64,000 bases of DNA from Oceanitalea sp047302425 (GCF_047302425.1 NZ_CP154855.1:2666001-2730000), one strand, 5' to 3'. Numbered from the stretch's first letter, positions 1-8,283 are shown. Numbers and translations are program-made. The notes: generated by a model not told the origin, from the letters alone.

Positions 1-1351
1 AGGCGTCGGTCGTGCCGTCGACCAGGCGGGGGGCGTGGTACACGCCACCGTTGCCGAGCGCCGCGGCGATCGCGGTGTTCTGGACGAGGTTGACGGCCAG
101 GCCCTGGCCGAACATCGTCGTGTAGCGCTGGCGGCCGTCCCACGTGTCCGGGGAGCCGAGGATGCCGGGCGTCTCGCCGGGCAGCTCGATGCCCGTGCGC
201 TCGCCCATCCCGAAGGCGCGGAAGTACTCGTAGCGCTCCTCGTCGCTCATCCGGTCACCGATCATCACCGTGCCGGTGTTCGACGACGTCGCGAGGATGC
301 CGGCGACCGTCATCTGCTCGGTGGCGTGCGGGTCGGCGTCAGAGAAGGTCTGGCCCGACGGCGTCGTGAACCGGTCGGGGGTGGTGAAGGTCGTCGTCGG
401 CGTCACCGCGCCGACGTCGATGGCGGCGGCGAAGGTGGGCAGCTTGCCGGTCGAGCCGTTCTCGTAAGCGGCCTGGACGGCACGCGAGCCGCGGTTCTCC
501 GGCGGGCTCGCCTGGTAGTTGTTGGGGTCCACGGCGTCGGAGTCGGCGACGGCGAGGAGCCGGCCGGTGCCGATCTCCTGGACGACCATGGCACCCCACG
601 ACGCGCGGTAGCGGTCGACGGTCTCGTCGATGACCCGCTGGGCGCGGAACTGGATGTCGCGGTCGATCGTCGTGTGGACGTCGTCGCCCGGCTCGGCGGG
701 GACGGTCTCGCGCAGGCCCGTGGGGATGGACTGCCCGGTGCGGCCGATCTCGACGACGCTGCTGCCCGGCACGCCCCGGAGGGTCTCCTCGAAGGTGAGC
801 TCGAGTCCGGCCAGCCCCTCGTTGTCGCGCCCGACGTAGCCGAGGATGTTGCCGGCCGTGTTGCCGTTGGGGTAGAGCCGCTCGGAGGTCTGCTCGGGCT
901 CGATGCCGGGGATGCCGAGGGCCTGGATCTCGCGCCACTGCTCGGGGGTGAGGCCGCGGGCGATGTAGGCGAAGGTCGAGTCGCCGACCATCTCGGCGCC
1001 GAGCTCGGCCGGGTCGCGGTCCAGGAGCGGGGCGAGCAGGGCGGCCGCGGCGACCGCGCCCTCCTTGGTCTCGCCGTCGATCTCCGTCGTGAACTCACGG
1101 ACCTTGAGCTGGTTGACGCCGATGTTGTAGCGCTGGACGGAGGTGGCGAGCACCTCCCCGTTGGCGTCGAGGATGTCCCCGCGCATGGCCTGGATCGTCG
1201 AGTGCGACAGGCGGCTGTTGAGCGCGTCCTCGGCCAGGCGCGGGCCTTCGAGGGCCTGGACGTAGACGAGGCGGCCGGCGAAGACGATGACGATCGCGAG
1301 GAGGACGGCCAGGACCGCGTTGTGGCGCCGGACGAGGGTGCGCCCGCTCAC
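1..1351 (-). CDS. ftsI: Penicillin-binding protein, septal D,D-transpeptidase (3' end outside window)
   Basis: Septal peptidoglycan transpeptidase of the divisome. It starts at GTG 1351, giving a short cytoplasmic head, one membrane anchor at about residues 8-27, a PBP dimerisation domain and the start of the transpeptidase domain. The SxxK motif STGK lies at residues 300-303 (complement of 443-454) and SSN at about 356-358 (278-286). The KTG motif must lie beyond base 1. About 450 codons are visible. The GTG start overlaps the ftsL stop as GTGA, so translation is probably coupled. Long open frames on the plus strand here are antisense shadows. Confidence 0.93.
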   Translation of the reverse strand, partial: MSGRTLVRRHNAVLAVLLAIVIVFAGRLVYVQALEGPRLAEDALNSRLSHSTIQAMRGDILDANGEVLATSVQRYNIGVNQLKVREFTTEIDGETKEGAVAAAALLAPLLDRDPAELGAEMVGDSTFAYIARGLTPEQWREIQALGIPGIEPEQTSERLYPNGNTAGNILGYVGRDNEGLAGLELTFEETLRGVPGSSVVEIGRTGQSIPTGLRETVPAEPGDDVHTTIDRDIQFRAQRVIDETVDRYRASWGAMVVQEIGTGRLLAVADSDAVDPNNYQASPPENRGSRAVQAAYENGSTGKLPTFAAAIDVGAVTPTTTFTTPDRFTTPSGQTFSDADPHATEQMTVAGILATSSNTGTVMIGDRMSDEERYEYFRAFGMGERTGIELPGETPGILGSPDTWDGRQRYTTMFGQGLAVNLVQNTAIAAALGNGGVYHAPRLVDGTTDA

Positions 1352-1731
1352 TGCGGGTCACTCCCGCCGAGGATCGTGCCCTCCCGCAGGGAGATGAAGT
1401 CGACGCGCTCGGCGGGCACCATGCCCAGCTCCTCGGCCTTGCGCTGGAGCGAGGCGGGGGAACCGGCCTCCTCGACCTGCTGGACGAGGCTGGTCTCGGC
1501 CTCGACGAGCCGGTTGAGGCTGCGCTGGGCGTCGTGGATGGCGTAGGCGTCCACGGCCATCTGGGTGTTGATGAGCAGCGCCGCGACGAGCGAGCCGAGG
1601 AGGATCGTCGCGCACAGCACGAGGTAGGGCACGAGGGACCGGGCCGGCGCGGGGCTGCGCACGACCTGGAGACGCGGGCGCCAGGACCGGCGCGGCTCGA
1701 CGGCGGCGGTACGTGCGGGCATCGCGCTCAT
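1348..1731 (-). CDS. ftsL: FtsL-like septum protein
   Basis: A 127-residue bitopic protein between rsmH and ftsI, the fixed position of ftsL in actinobacterial division clusters. A basic cytoplasmic head of about 33 residues is followed by one hydrophobic segment (about 34-56) and an extracytoplasmic helix with a heptad-like, leucine-rich pattern, then a short tail. In the family this coiled coil pairs with DivIC/FtsB and recruits FtsW/FtsI. The sequence is too divergent for assignment on motifs alone, so the call rests on topology and context. Its ATG overlaps the rsmH stop as ATGA. Confidence 0.8.
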   Translation of the reverse strand: MSAMPARTAAVEPRRSWRPRLQVVRSPAPARSLVPYLVLCATILLGSLVAALLINTQMAVDAYAIHDAQRSLNRLVEAETSLVQQVEEAGSPASLQRKAEELGMVPAERVDFISLREGTILGGSDPQ

Positions 1732-2729
1732 GCGGCGCTCCTTGGTCCTGGACGCATGTGGTCGGGGGTTGGGCGGGTGCGCTCGGCGGCGCGCAGCCGC
1801 ACCGAGGTGGCGCGCGGGTTGGCGGCGCGCTCGTCGTCGTCGGCTTCCTCCGCGCCCCGGGTGAGGAGGCGGAGGTAGGGCTTGTGGGTCTCGGGCTCGA
1901 CCGGGAAGTCGGGTGGTGCGGAGGAGGTCGCCCCGCGCGCGAGGGCTCGCTTGACGGCGCGGTCCTCGAGCGAGTGGTAGGCCATGACGACGATCCGCCC
2001 GCCGACGACGAGCGACTCCAGCGCCCGGGGAAGCGTGCGCTCGAGCACAGCCAGCTCGTCGTTGACGGCGATCCGCAGCGCCTGGAAGGTCCGCTTGGCG
2101 GGGTTGCCCCCGGTACGCCGCGTCGCGGCCGGGATGGAGGCGCGAACCAGCTCGACGAGCTCGCCCGTGCGCAGGATCGGCTGCTGCTCCCGGCGACGGA
2201 CGATCGAGGAGGCCACGCGCTTCGCGAAGCGCTCCTCCCCGTAGTCGCGCAGGATGCGGGTGAGCTCGCCCACGGACGCCGTGGCGAGGAGCTCGGCGGC
2301 ACTGGTGCCGCGCGTGGGGTCCATCCGCATGTCGAGCGGGGCGTCCTGGGCGTAGGCGAAGCCGCGGTCGGCCTCGTCGAGCTGGAGGGAGGAGACGCCG
2401 AGGTCCATAAGGATCCCGTCCACTCCCCCGCCCGCGTGCTCGGCGACGACCCGGTCGACGTCGTCGTACACGGCGTGGACGGCGGTGAAGCGCTCCCCGA
2501 AGGGGGCGAGGCGAGCGCTCGCGAGCGCGATGGCCTGGGGGTCACGGTCGATGCCGACGACCCGCAGCTGCGGGAAGCGCTGGAGGGCGAGCTCGCTGTG
2601 GCCGCCCATGCCGAGGGTCGTGTCGACGAGGACCGCGCCCGGGCGCTCGACGGCGGGGGCGAGGAGGTCGAGACAGCGTGCGGCGAGCACGGGGACGTGG
2701 CGCTCTGCGGCGCTGCGGTCGTCGGTCAT
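1728..2729 (-). CDS. rsmH: 16S rRNA (cytosine-1402-N4)-methyltransferase RsmH
   Basis: 333 residues. RsmH methylates N4 of C1402 in the decoding centre of 16S rRNA. The N-terminal HVPVL motif, SAM-binding loop DTTLGMGGH (36-44), a DRDP acidic motif, MDLGVSS and the late YHSLEDR motif are all visible. The open frame extends further upstream, but ATG 2729 is preceded by GGAGGAGG at 5 nt and aligns with the normal start. It follows mraZ after about 160 bp and its stop overlaps ftsL (ATGA). Confidence 0.95.
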   Translation of the reverse strand: MTDDRSAAERHVPVLAARCLDLLAPAVERPGAVLVDTTLGMGGHSELALQRFPQLRVVGIDRDPQAIALASARLAPFGERFTAVHAVYDDVDRVVAEHAGGGVDGILMDLGVSSLQLDEADRGFAYAQDAPLDMRMDPTRGTSAAELLATASVGELTRILRDYGEERFAKRVASSIVRRREQQPILRTGELVELVRASIPAATRRTGGNPAKRTFQALRIAVNDELAVLERTLPRALESLVVGGRIVVMAYHSLEDRAVKRALARGATSSAPPDFPVEPETHKPYLRLLTRGAEEADDDERAANPRATSVRLRAAERTRPTPDHMRPGPRSAA

Positions 2730-2887
2730 GCCCCTCCTCCGTGTCTCGGTCGTGTCGTTCGTGGTTCCGCCACCGGGGCGGTCGGGGGCCCTCCACCACC
2801 CGACCAGGACTCCCGCCGCCGGGCTCTGGCGCCGGGGAAGTGCGTCAGAGTCGCGGTGAGAGACCTCGTCGTGCGGAGGTCGGGTCG

Positions 2888-3319
2888 TCAGAAGAGTCCG
2901 GGGACCACCTCCTCGGCGGTGTCGGAGAAGGCGTCCTCGGAGGCGGCGAGGTACTCCTCCCACGCGGAGGCGGACCAGATCTCCACCCGCGAGCCGGTGC
3001 CGATGACGGCGAGCTCGCGCTCGAGGCCGGCGTACTGGCGCAGGTGGGGCGGGATGGTGATGCGCCCCTGCTTGTCCGGCTGCTCGTCGGTGGCCCCGGC
3101 GAGCAGGACGCGGGAGTAGTCACGCACGCGGCGGTCGGTGATCGGCGCCTTGCGCAGCTGCTCGTGGATCTCCTCGAACTCCCGCATCGGGTAGGCGGTG
3201 AGGCAGCGCTCCTGCCCCTTGGTGAGGACGAGCCCGCCGGCGAGCTGGTCGCGGAACTTGGCGGGAAGGATGAGGCGGCCCTTGTCGTCGAGGCGCGGGT
3301 GGTAGGTGCCGAGAAACAC
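2888..3319 (-). CDS. mraZ: Transcriptional regulator MraZ
   Basis: 143 residues, the usual length. Two SpoVT-AbrB-like halves are visible, each with the family DxxxR signature: DDKGR at 11-15 and DKQGR at 82-86. MraZ is a ring-forming DNA-binding protein that represses the division/cell-wall operon, including itself, through tandem boxes. The start is GTG 3319, with a G-rich RBS-like stretch upstream. First gene of the cluster; its own operator lies at 3343-3376. Confidence 0.95.
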   Translation of the reverse strand: MFLGTYHPRLDDKGRLILPAKFRDQLAGGLVLTKGQERCLTAYPMREFEEIHEQLRKAPITDRRVRDYSRVLLAGATDEQPDKQGRITIPPHLRQYAGLERELAVIGTGSRVEIWSASAWEEYLAASEDAFSDTAEEVVPGLF

Positions 3320-3340
3320 GCAAGGTCACCACCCTTCCCG

Positions 3341-3378
3341 AACCACTGGCCGCCAATGCGCCCCACATTACTCCACTT
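3341..3378 (-). promoter_or_regulatory. MraZ operator, four boxes at 10-bp steps
   Basis: Read towards mraZ, the sequence carries GTGGAG, GTGGGG, TTGGCG and GTGGTT, their cores lying at complement 3373-3376, 3363-3366, 3353-3356 and 3343-3346, exactly one helical turn apart. MraZ is known to bind three or four direct TGG-type repeats at 10-bp spacing just upstream of mraZ. The last box ends about 24 bp before the GTG start. Confidence 0.8.
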
Positions 3379-3550
3379 CCCTCCCCCGTCAACGGTTGGA
3401 CGCCCTACGCCACGCCGTTCGGGGTGCATCCGCGCAGGTCAGCAGCTGTGGTTGGAAGTGGAGGAGAAATCCGCGGCCGCGACCGCGGCGCGGCGCCGTA
3501 CGGGCGTCACCGGGCCCGCGACGGCGCGGTCATCGCGGTCCGGGGGTGCC

Positions 3551-3619
3551 GGTGGAGCGATGTGGAGCGCCCCGGTGGAGCGATGTGGAGCGCCCCGGTG
3601 GAGGAGTGTGGAGGCGCCC
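3551..3619 (+). repeat. Three tandem 23-bp repeats, each with two GTGGAG boxes
   Basis: Two identical 23-bp units (3551-3573, 3574-3596) and a diverged third (3597-3619). Each holds two GTGGAG hexamers 10 bp apart, at 3552, 3562, 3575, 3585, 3598 and 3608. The hexamer and its spacing match the MraZ boxes near mraZ, but on the opposite strand and about 230-300 bp upstream of the mraZ start. The rest of the 374-bp gap between mraZ and the DUF3040 gene holds the operator above, the hairpin below and no convincing gene. Confidence 0.7.
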
Positions 3620-3634
3620 GATCCCCTCATACGG

Positions 3635-3671
3635 CGAGAGCCGGATTCCTCCTGGAGGAATCCGGCTCTCG
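3635..3671 (-). terminator. Hairpin terminator after DUF3040 gene
   Basis: A perfect 18-bp inverted repeat (3635-3652 and 3654-3671) lies 23 bp beyond the DUF3040 stop. No T tract follows, as is common in actinobacteria. The arm contains AATCCGGCTCTCG, which recurs at 40461-40473 and, slightly changed, at 40535. Confidence 0.75.
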
Positions 3672-3693
3672 GCGTATGGGGTGGGGTGGGGCG

Positions 3694-4074
3694 TCAGCGG
3701 CCGCGCTGCTCGCGGCGCCGGTCCCAGCGCTCCTCGAGACGCTGCATGAAGCCGGCACTGCTGCGGCGCGGCGCGGATCCGGTGCGGGGCCGGCCGGCGG
3801 GGGCGGCCTTGGGGGCGACGCCCCGCGGCTTGGAGATGGCGAGCATGACGCCACCGAGCATCGCGACGAAGCCGAGGACACCCAGCCAGACGAGGGAGGC
3901 GGCGACGCCCCCGACGAGCATGCCGAGGCCGGCGACAACCGCGAGGGCGCCCAGCACCAGACGACGCGCGGAGTAGCGCTGCTCGGAGGTGAAGGTGCTG
4001 ACGAGGCGGGGGTCGGAACGGAGCTGCTGCTCCATCTGGCTGAGCACCCGCTGCTCATACTCAGAAAGAGGCAT
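3694..4074 (-). CDS. DUF3040 membrane protein
   Basis: 126 residues. The MPLSEYEQRVLSQME start is the DUF3040 hallmark, so ATG 4074 (GGAGGA at 5 nt) is chosen over the longer frame. After about 35 cytoplasmic residues come two adjacent hydrophobic segments (about 38-58 and 62-82) and a basic, proline-rich tail. The function of this small actinobacterial family is unknown; it commonly lies beside mraZ or dinB, as here. It reads towards mraZ but is separated from it by a terminator hairpin. Confidence 0.85.
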   Translation of the reverse strand: MPLSEYEQRVLSQMEQQLRSDPRLVSTFTSEQRYSARRLVLGALAVVAGLGMLVGGVAASLVWLGVLGFVAMLGGVMLAISKPRGVAPKAAPAGRPRTGSAPRRSSAGFMQRLEERWDRRREQRGR

Positions 4075-4175
4075 CGGTCCTCCGATCCGGTCGAGGGGTG
4101 CCCTCCACGAGGGCGACTGACCCAAGTTTAGGTCGCCGAAGCGCCGGGGGAAAGCCGACCGGCGACCGACTCTCC

Positions 4176-5450
4176 TCAGCGCCCGCGCCGGACGTCGCCC
4201 GCAGCGCTCCCCCGCCCCTCACCGACGTCGTCCGGCGGCGCCGCAGACCGGTCCAGGAGCGAGGCGGGGCGCAGTGCCGACGGGCCGAAACGCTGCCGGA
4301 TCGTGTCCATCGCGGTCTCCGCCTCACGGCGGTTGTCGTCCTCGCCAAGGCGCAGCTGGACGCCCTCGCCCGCCGGCTGCAGCTGCTCGACCCGCACCCC
4401 GAGGAGCCGCACGCCGCCCGGTGGCAGGCTCACGTCGTCGAGCAGGGTACGGGCGACGGCGAAGACGTCGTGCGCGACGTCCGTCGCCTCCGCGGCCCGC
4501 GAGCGGGTGATCGTCTGGAAGTCCGAGAAGCGCACCTTGATCGCCACCGTCCGCCCGACGAGACCGGCCGTCCGCAGCCGGGCGGCGGTGCGGTGCGCCT
4601 GGTCGAGGAGGACCGCCTCGAGAGTGGCGCGGTCGGTGACGTCCGCCGCGAAGGTCGTCTCGGTGCCGACGGACTTCTCCACCCGTTCGGGCTCGACGCT
4701 GCGCGGGTCGCGCCCGTTGGCGAGGTCGTGGAGACGCTGGCCCGCGGCCACGCCGAGGATGCGGTGCAGGGTGCGGACCGGCTGCGCCGCGAGCGCCGCC
4801 ACGGTGTCGATGCCGTGGACGTGCAGCCGCTCCCGGGTGCGCCCCCCCACGCCCCACAGCGCCCCCACCGGCAGGGCGTGGAGAAAGGGCACCGTCGCGT
4901 CGCGCGGGACGAGGAGCAGGCCATCGGGCTTGGCGTGGCTCGAGGCGAGCTTGGCGACGAACTTCGTCGCGGCCACCCCGACGGAGGCCGGCACACCGAG
5001 CTCGCGGTGGATGCGCTCGCGCACCGCCTGGGCGATGGTCACCGGTGAGCCGAGACGGCGCCGCGCCCCGGAGACGTCGAGGAAGGCCTCGTCGATGCTC
5101 ACCTTCTCCATGACGGGGGTGACGTCGGCGAGGATCGCCATGACCTGGCGGGACACACGCGTGTAGACGTCGTGGTGCGGCGGCAGGACGACGGCCTGCG
5201 GGCACAGCGCCCGGGCCCGGGACATCGGCATCGCCGAGTGCACCCCGAAGCGGCGGGCCTCGTAGGTGGCCGACAGGACGACGCCGCGCTGCTCACCGCC
5301 GACGATGACCGGGCGCCCGAGCAGCTCGGGCCGGTCGAGGAGCTCGACGGCGGCGAAGAAGGCGTCCATGTCGACGTGCAGGACGTTCGTGCCCGTGTCG
5401 TCGGAGCCCCAGTCGCGCCGGGCCGCGGCGCTGCGCTCACCTCTGCTCAT
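4176..5450 (-). CDS. dinB: DNA polymerase IV (Y-family)
   Basis: 424 residues, lesion-bypass polymerase. The catalytic HVDMDAFFAAVE motif is at about 25-36 and SIDEAFLDVSG at about 120-130, supplying the metal-binding Asp and Glu residues. Thumb and little-finger domains follow (GVGGRT, then RTVAIKVRF). The C-terminus lacks a clear beta-clamp motif. No strong Shine-Dalgarno sequence precedes ATG 5450; a TAGCCT box lies 9 nt upstream within a palindrome shared with the divergent gene. No canonical SOS box was seen. Confidence 0.94.
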   Translation of the reverse strand: MSRGERSAAARRDWGSDDTGTNVLHVDMDAFFAAVELLDRPELLGRPVIVGGEQRGVVLSATYEARRFGVHSAMPMSRARALCPQAVVLPPHHDVYTRVSRQVMAILADVTPVMEKVSIDEAFLDVSGARRRLGSPVTIAQAVRERIHRELGVPASVGVAATKFVAKLASSHAKPDGLLLVPRDATVPFLHALPVGALWGVGGRTRERLHVHGIDTVAALAAQPVRTLHRILGVAAGQRLHDLANGRDPRSVEPERVEKSVGTETTFAADVTDRATLEAVLLDQAHRTAARLRTAGLVGRTVAIKVRFSDFQTITRSRAAEATDVAHDVFAVARTLLDDVSLPPGGVRLLGVRVEQLQPAGEGVQLRLGEDDNRREAETAMDTIRQRFGPSALRPASLLDRSAAPPDDVGEGRGSAAGDVRRGR

Positions 5451-5456
5451 CTCGGG

Positions 5457-5472
5457 TCCAGGCTAGCCTGGA
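5457..5472. promoter_or_regulatory. 16-bp perfect palindrome between divergent starts
   Basis: TCCAGGCTAGCCTGGA sits in the 26-bp gap between the dinB start (5450, minus) and the spermidine-synthase-like start (5477, plus). It contains TAGCCT on each strand (5464-5469 plus, 5465-5460 minus), 7 and 9 nt from the respective ATGs. These could be overlapping face-to-face -10 boxes for two leaderless transcripts, or the palindrome could be an operator. Confidence 0.5.
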
Positions 5473-5476
5473 GCGC

Positions 5477-6352
5477 ATGCCCGAGCGCCCACCCTCCCGA
5501 CGGCGCGGCCGCAGCAGGCGACTGGCCCTCCCCGACCTCCCCGAGGGGCCGGTGCGTACCTCCACGGGCGTGGTCGAGCTCCTGCGCGACCCGTCGCGCC
5601 CGTCGGCCGTCACGGTCTTCATCAACGACGCCGAGAGCTCCTACGTCGACCTCGCCGACCCCCGCCACCTCGAGTTCGAGTACATGCAGCAGATGACCGT
5701 CGTCCTCGACGAGGCCGGGCCCCCGCCACCGGCGCCGCTGCGCGCGGTCCACCTCGGGGGCGCGGGCTGCGCGCTTCCCCGGGCGCTGGAGGCCACCCGG
5801 CCGGGGTCCACCCAGCTCGTCGTCGAGATCGACGCCGAGCTCGCCCGGCTGTCGCGGCTGTGGTTCGACCTGCCGCGCGCGCCGCGGCTGCGGGTGCGGG
5901 TGGCGGACGCCCGCGCCGCCCTGACGACGCTCGCCGACGGCGCGTGGGACGTCGTCGTGCGTGACGTCTTCGCCGGTGTCACCGTCCCCACCCACGTGCG
6001 GACGGTCGAGGCGGCGCAGGAGGCCCGCCGCGTCCTGGCGCCAGGCGGGCTCTACCTCGTCAACCTCACCGACCGGCCCCCGCTCACCGTTGCCCGGACG
6101 GAGGTGGCCACGCTGCGCGAGGTCTTCGCGCACGTCGCCCTCATCGCCGACCCCGCGATCCTCCGCGGCCGCCGCTACGGCAACGTCGTGCTCGTCGGCT
6201 CGGCGCAGCCGGTGGCCACGCCCGGGCTGGCTCGTGCGCTGCGCGGCCTGCCGCTGCCCGTCCGGCTCGTGGCCGGGGACGAGCTGGCCGACTTCGCCGG
6301 CTCGCACCAGCCGCGTCATGACGACCTCGCCGCCGTCACCGGCGAGGGCTGA
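5477..6352 (+). CDS. Spermidine synthase-like methyltransferase-fold protein
   Basis: 291 residues. The core is a Rossmann-like domain of the spermidine-synthase family: a glycine loop (HLGGAGC), an acidic end-of-strand motif (VVEID), VADARAAL and a catalytic-type Asp in VRDVFAG, then LAPGGLYLVNL. The basic N-terminus is actinobacterial in style. Many actinobacterial members of this family have no proven polyamine role, and no S-adenosylmethionine decarboxylase gene is nearby, so the substrate is unknown. The ATG is probably leaderless (see 5457-5472). Converges on cspA across a terminator. Confidence 0.75.
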   Translation: MPERPPSRRRGRSRRLALPDLPEGPVRTSTGVVELLRDPSRPSAVTVFINDAESSYVDLADPRHLEFEYMQQMTVVLDEAGPPPPAPLRAVHLGGAGCALPRALEATRPGSTQLVVEIDAELARLSRLWFDLPRAPRLRVRVADARAALTTLADGAWDVVVRDVFAGVTVPTHVRTVEAAQEARRVLAPGGLYLVNLTDRPPLTVARTEVATLREVFAHVALIADPAILRGRRYGNVVLVGSAQPVATPGLARALRGLPLPVRLVAGDELADFAGSHQPRHDDLAAVTGEG

Positions 6353-6358
6353 GCAGAC

Positions 6359-6392
6359 GAAGGGCCCGCACCGTTCCCGGTGCGGGCCCTTC
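6359..6392. terminator. Bidirectional hairpin terminator
   Basis: Perfect 15-bp arms (6359-6373, 6378-6392) with a TTCC loop, GC-rich centre and AAG/CTT ends, between convergent genes 5477-6352 and cspA. Confidence 0.85.
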
Positions 6393-6404
6393 ACACGCTC
6401 GGTG

Positions 6405-6608
6405 TCAGACCGCGCGGACGCTCTCCGCCTGCGGGCCCTTGGGGCCCTGCGTGATCTCGAACTCGACGCGCTGCGCCTCCTCGAGGGAGCGGTAGCCGTC
6501 GGACTCGATCGCGGAGTAGTGGACGAAGACGTCGGCGCCGCCGCCGTCCTGCGCGATGAAGCCGTAGCCCTTCTCGGCGTTGAACCACTTCACGGTTCCC
6601 TGTGCCAT
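6405..6608 (-). CDS. cspA: Cold shock protein CspA family
   Basis: 67 residues, a single OB-fold cold-shock domain. The RNP1 motif KGYGFI is at 13-18 and RNP2 VFVHYSAI at 27-34, with the aromatic nucleic-acid-binding face complete. It acts as an RNA chaperone. A longer frame exists, but ATG 6608 has GGAAGGA about 8 nt upstream and gives the standard protein. Confidence 0.96.
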   Translation of the reverse strand: MAQGTVKWFNAEKGYGFIAQDGGGADVFVHYSAIESDGYRSLEEAQRVEFEITQGPKGPQAESVRAV

Positions 6609-6710
6609 GTGCTGTGTCCTTCCGGGGACGTTGTGGAGCAGGCCCTGTGCCCACTCCGTCGTGCCGCAATGCCTCGTCCCACGTCGTGCTAAACCCAGCC
6701 ATGGCCAGGG

Positions 6711-6738
6711 GTCATACGTAAGCGAACTGCAACTGCAA
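6711..6738 (-). promoter_or_regulatory. cspA promoter
   Basis: On the minus strand TTGCAG (6738-6733), a 16-nt spacer and TATGAC (6716-6711) make a good sigma-70 promoter. It would give a leader of roughly 95 nt before ATG 6608, consistent with the long 5' leaders of cold-shock genes. TTGCAG occurs twice in tandem. Confidence 0.6.
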
Positions 6739-6810
6739 CGCGCCCAGTCTGGCACGTCGGCGCCGTCGTGACTAGGCCGTTGACGACGGCCTGTCCGCCG
6801 CCGTCGACGA

Positions 6811-7776
6811 CTACTCGGCGTCGTGGGTGGAGGGGTTCTCGCCGGGCACGTCGTGGCCGGGATCGTCCCCGCCGGGCAGGTCCTGGTCGGCGAGGAAGGC
6901 CTCGACGGCGGCACCGATCTCGTCCGCCGTGGGCAGCTCGACCGGCTGCGCGAGCAGCGTCGCCTTGGTCTCCTGGTTCGCGCCCCTCATGAAGGCGTCG
7001 TACTGCTGCTCCAGGGCCCGGACGACGGCCGTGACCTCGGGCGAGGCGGAGACCTGGCGCTCGATCTCGGCGGCGGCCTCCGTGGCCGCCTGCTCGAGGT
7101 CGCCCACCGGCAGGGCGAGCTCACCGGAGCGGGCGGTCTGGCGGACCAGCTCGGCCGCGGCCTGGTGGAAGTGGCTCTGCGCGAGGTAGTGGGGCACGTT
7201 GGCGGAGAAGCCGACGGCCTGGTGGCCGGCCTGGCCGAGCCGGTACTCGAGGAGCCCGGTGACGCTGCCGGGCACCTGGATCGTGCCGATGATCTCCGGC
7301 TGCGCCGCGATGAGGCCGGGCTCGCTCGCGTGCGCGGTCACGGTCGTGGGCCGGGTGTGGGGCACACCCATCGGCACGCCGTGGATGCTGATCGTGCGCT
7401 GCACGCCGTGACGCTCGACGAGGTCGATGACGGCGTCGACGAAGGAGCCCCACCGCAGGTCGGGCTCGGTGCCGTGGAGCAGGAGCACCTCGGTGCCCTC
7501 GTCGTCGCGCACGACGTCGACGACGACGTAGGGCTCCTCGTAGTCGGTCCAGCGCCAGTTCTCGAAGGTCATCGGCGGGCGGTGGGCCCGGTAGTCGATG
7601 AGCTCGTCGGCGTGGAAGGTCACCAGCCGCTGGTGCTCGAGGGTGGTGGTGAGGTGGCGGGCGGCGAGCGCGGCGGCGTGGCCGGCGTCCATGGCCCCCG
7701 TCAGCGCGTTGACGAGAACGCGTGCGCGGACGTCACCTGCCTCGGGGTGCACCTCGTACAGCTCCACCACCGTCAC
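6811..7776 (-). CDS. PAC2 family protein
   Basis: 321 residues from GTG 7776. Shows the PAC2 (proteasome-assembly-chaperone-like) pattern: a TVVELYEV start, NALTGAMDAG, then SIHGVPMGVPHTRP and GLLEYRLGQAGH. The actinobacterial role is not established; relatives are ATP-grasp-associated or proteasome-linked chaperones. GAGGAGGG lies just before 7776; GTG 7770 and an upstream ATG at 7827 are alternatives. The acidic tail (last 40 residues) looks disordered. It lies 75 bp after the response regulator gene and may be the last gene of that operon. Confidence 0.85.
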   Translation of the reverse strand: MTVVELYEVHPEAGDVRARVLVNALTGAMDAGHAAALAARHLTTTLEHQRLVTFHADELIDYRAHRPPMTFENWRWTDYEEPYVVVDVVRDDEGTEVLLLHGTEPDLRWGSFVDAVIDLVERHGVQRTISIHGVPMGVPHTRPTTVTAHASEPGLIAAQPEIIGTIQVPGSVTGLLEYRLGQAGHQAVGFSANVPHYLAQSHFHQAAAELVRQTARSGELALPVGDLEQAATEAAAEIERQVSASPEVTAVVRALEQQYDAFMRGANQETKATLLAQPVELPTADEIGAAVEAFLADQDLPGGDDPGHDVPGENPSTHDAE

Positions 7777-7851
7777 TCCCTCCTCGACTCGGATCTGTGG
7801 GTGGAACGCGAGCGCGGCGGCCCGCATTCCCGGGTCGCCGCGCTCGCCTCC

Positions 7852-8283
7852 TCAGCGTCCGGGCAGACGCACCACGGACACGAAGAAGTCGTCGATCTTG
7901 CGCACGACCTCGATGAAGCGCTCGAAGTCCACCGGCTTGGTGACGTACGCGTTCGCGTGGAGGTTGTAGCTGCGCAGGATGTCCTCCTCGGCGTCGGACG
8001 TCGTGAGCACGACGACCGGGATGCGGCGCAGCTCGGGGTCCGCCTTGAGCTCGGCGAGCACCTCGCGCCCGTCCATCCGCGGGAGGTTGAGGTCGAGCAG
8101 CACGAGGTCGGGGGTGGGGGCACCGGCGTACTCCCCCTCCTTGCGCAGGTAGGCCATGGCGGACTCGCCGTCGGCGACGACGGTCAGCTGGTTGGCGACC
8201 TTGTAGTCGGCGAAGGCCTCCTCGGTCATGAGGACGTCACCGGGGTCGTCCTCGACCAGCAGCACCTCGATCATGTCGGTCAT
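7852..8283 (-). CDS. Rcp1-type single-domain response regulator
   Basis: 143 residues, receiver domain only. The acidic pair EDD is at about 11-13, the phospho-acceptor Asp in LLDLNLP at about 65, a conserved T in LTTSDAEED and K in VTKPVDF. This receiver type is usually paired with phytochrome-like or CHASE3 kinases, as here. Its ATG overlaps the kinase stop (ATGA). No output domain, so it probably acts by protein contact or as a phosphate sink. Confidence 0.93.
   Translation of the reverse strand: MTDMIEVLLVEDDPGDVLMTEEAFADYKVANQLTVVADGESAMAYLRKEGEYAGAPTPDLVLLDLNLPRMDGREVLAELKADPELRRIPVVVLTTSDAEEDILRSYNLHANAYVTKPVDFERFIEVVRKIDDFFVSVVRLPGR

Noticed and set aside
35..1546. Long plus-strand open frame opposite ftsI
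   Set aside because: Antisense shadow of a GC-rich gene; biased composition and no family features.
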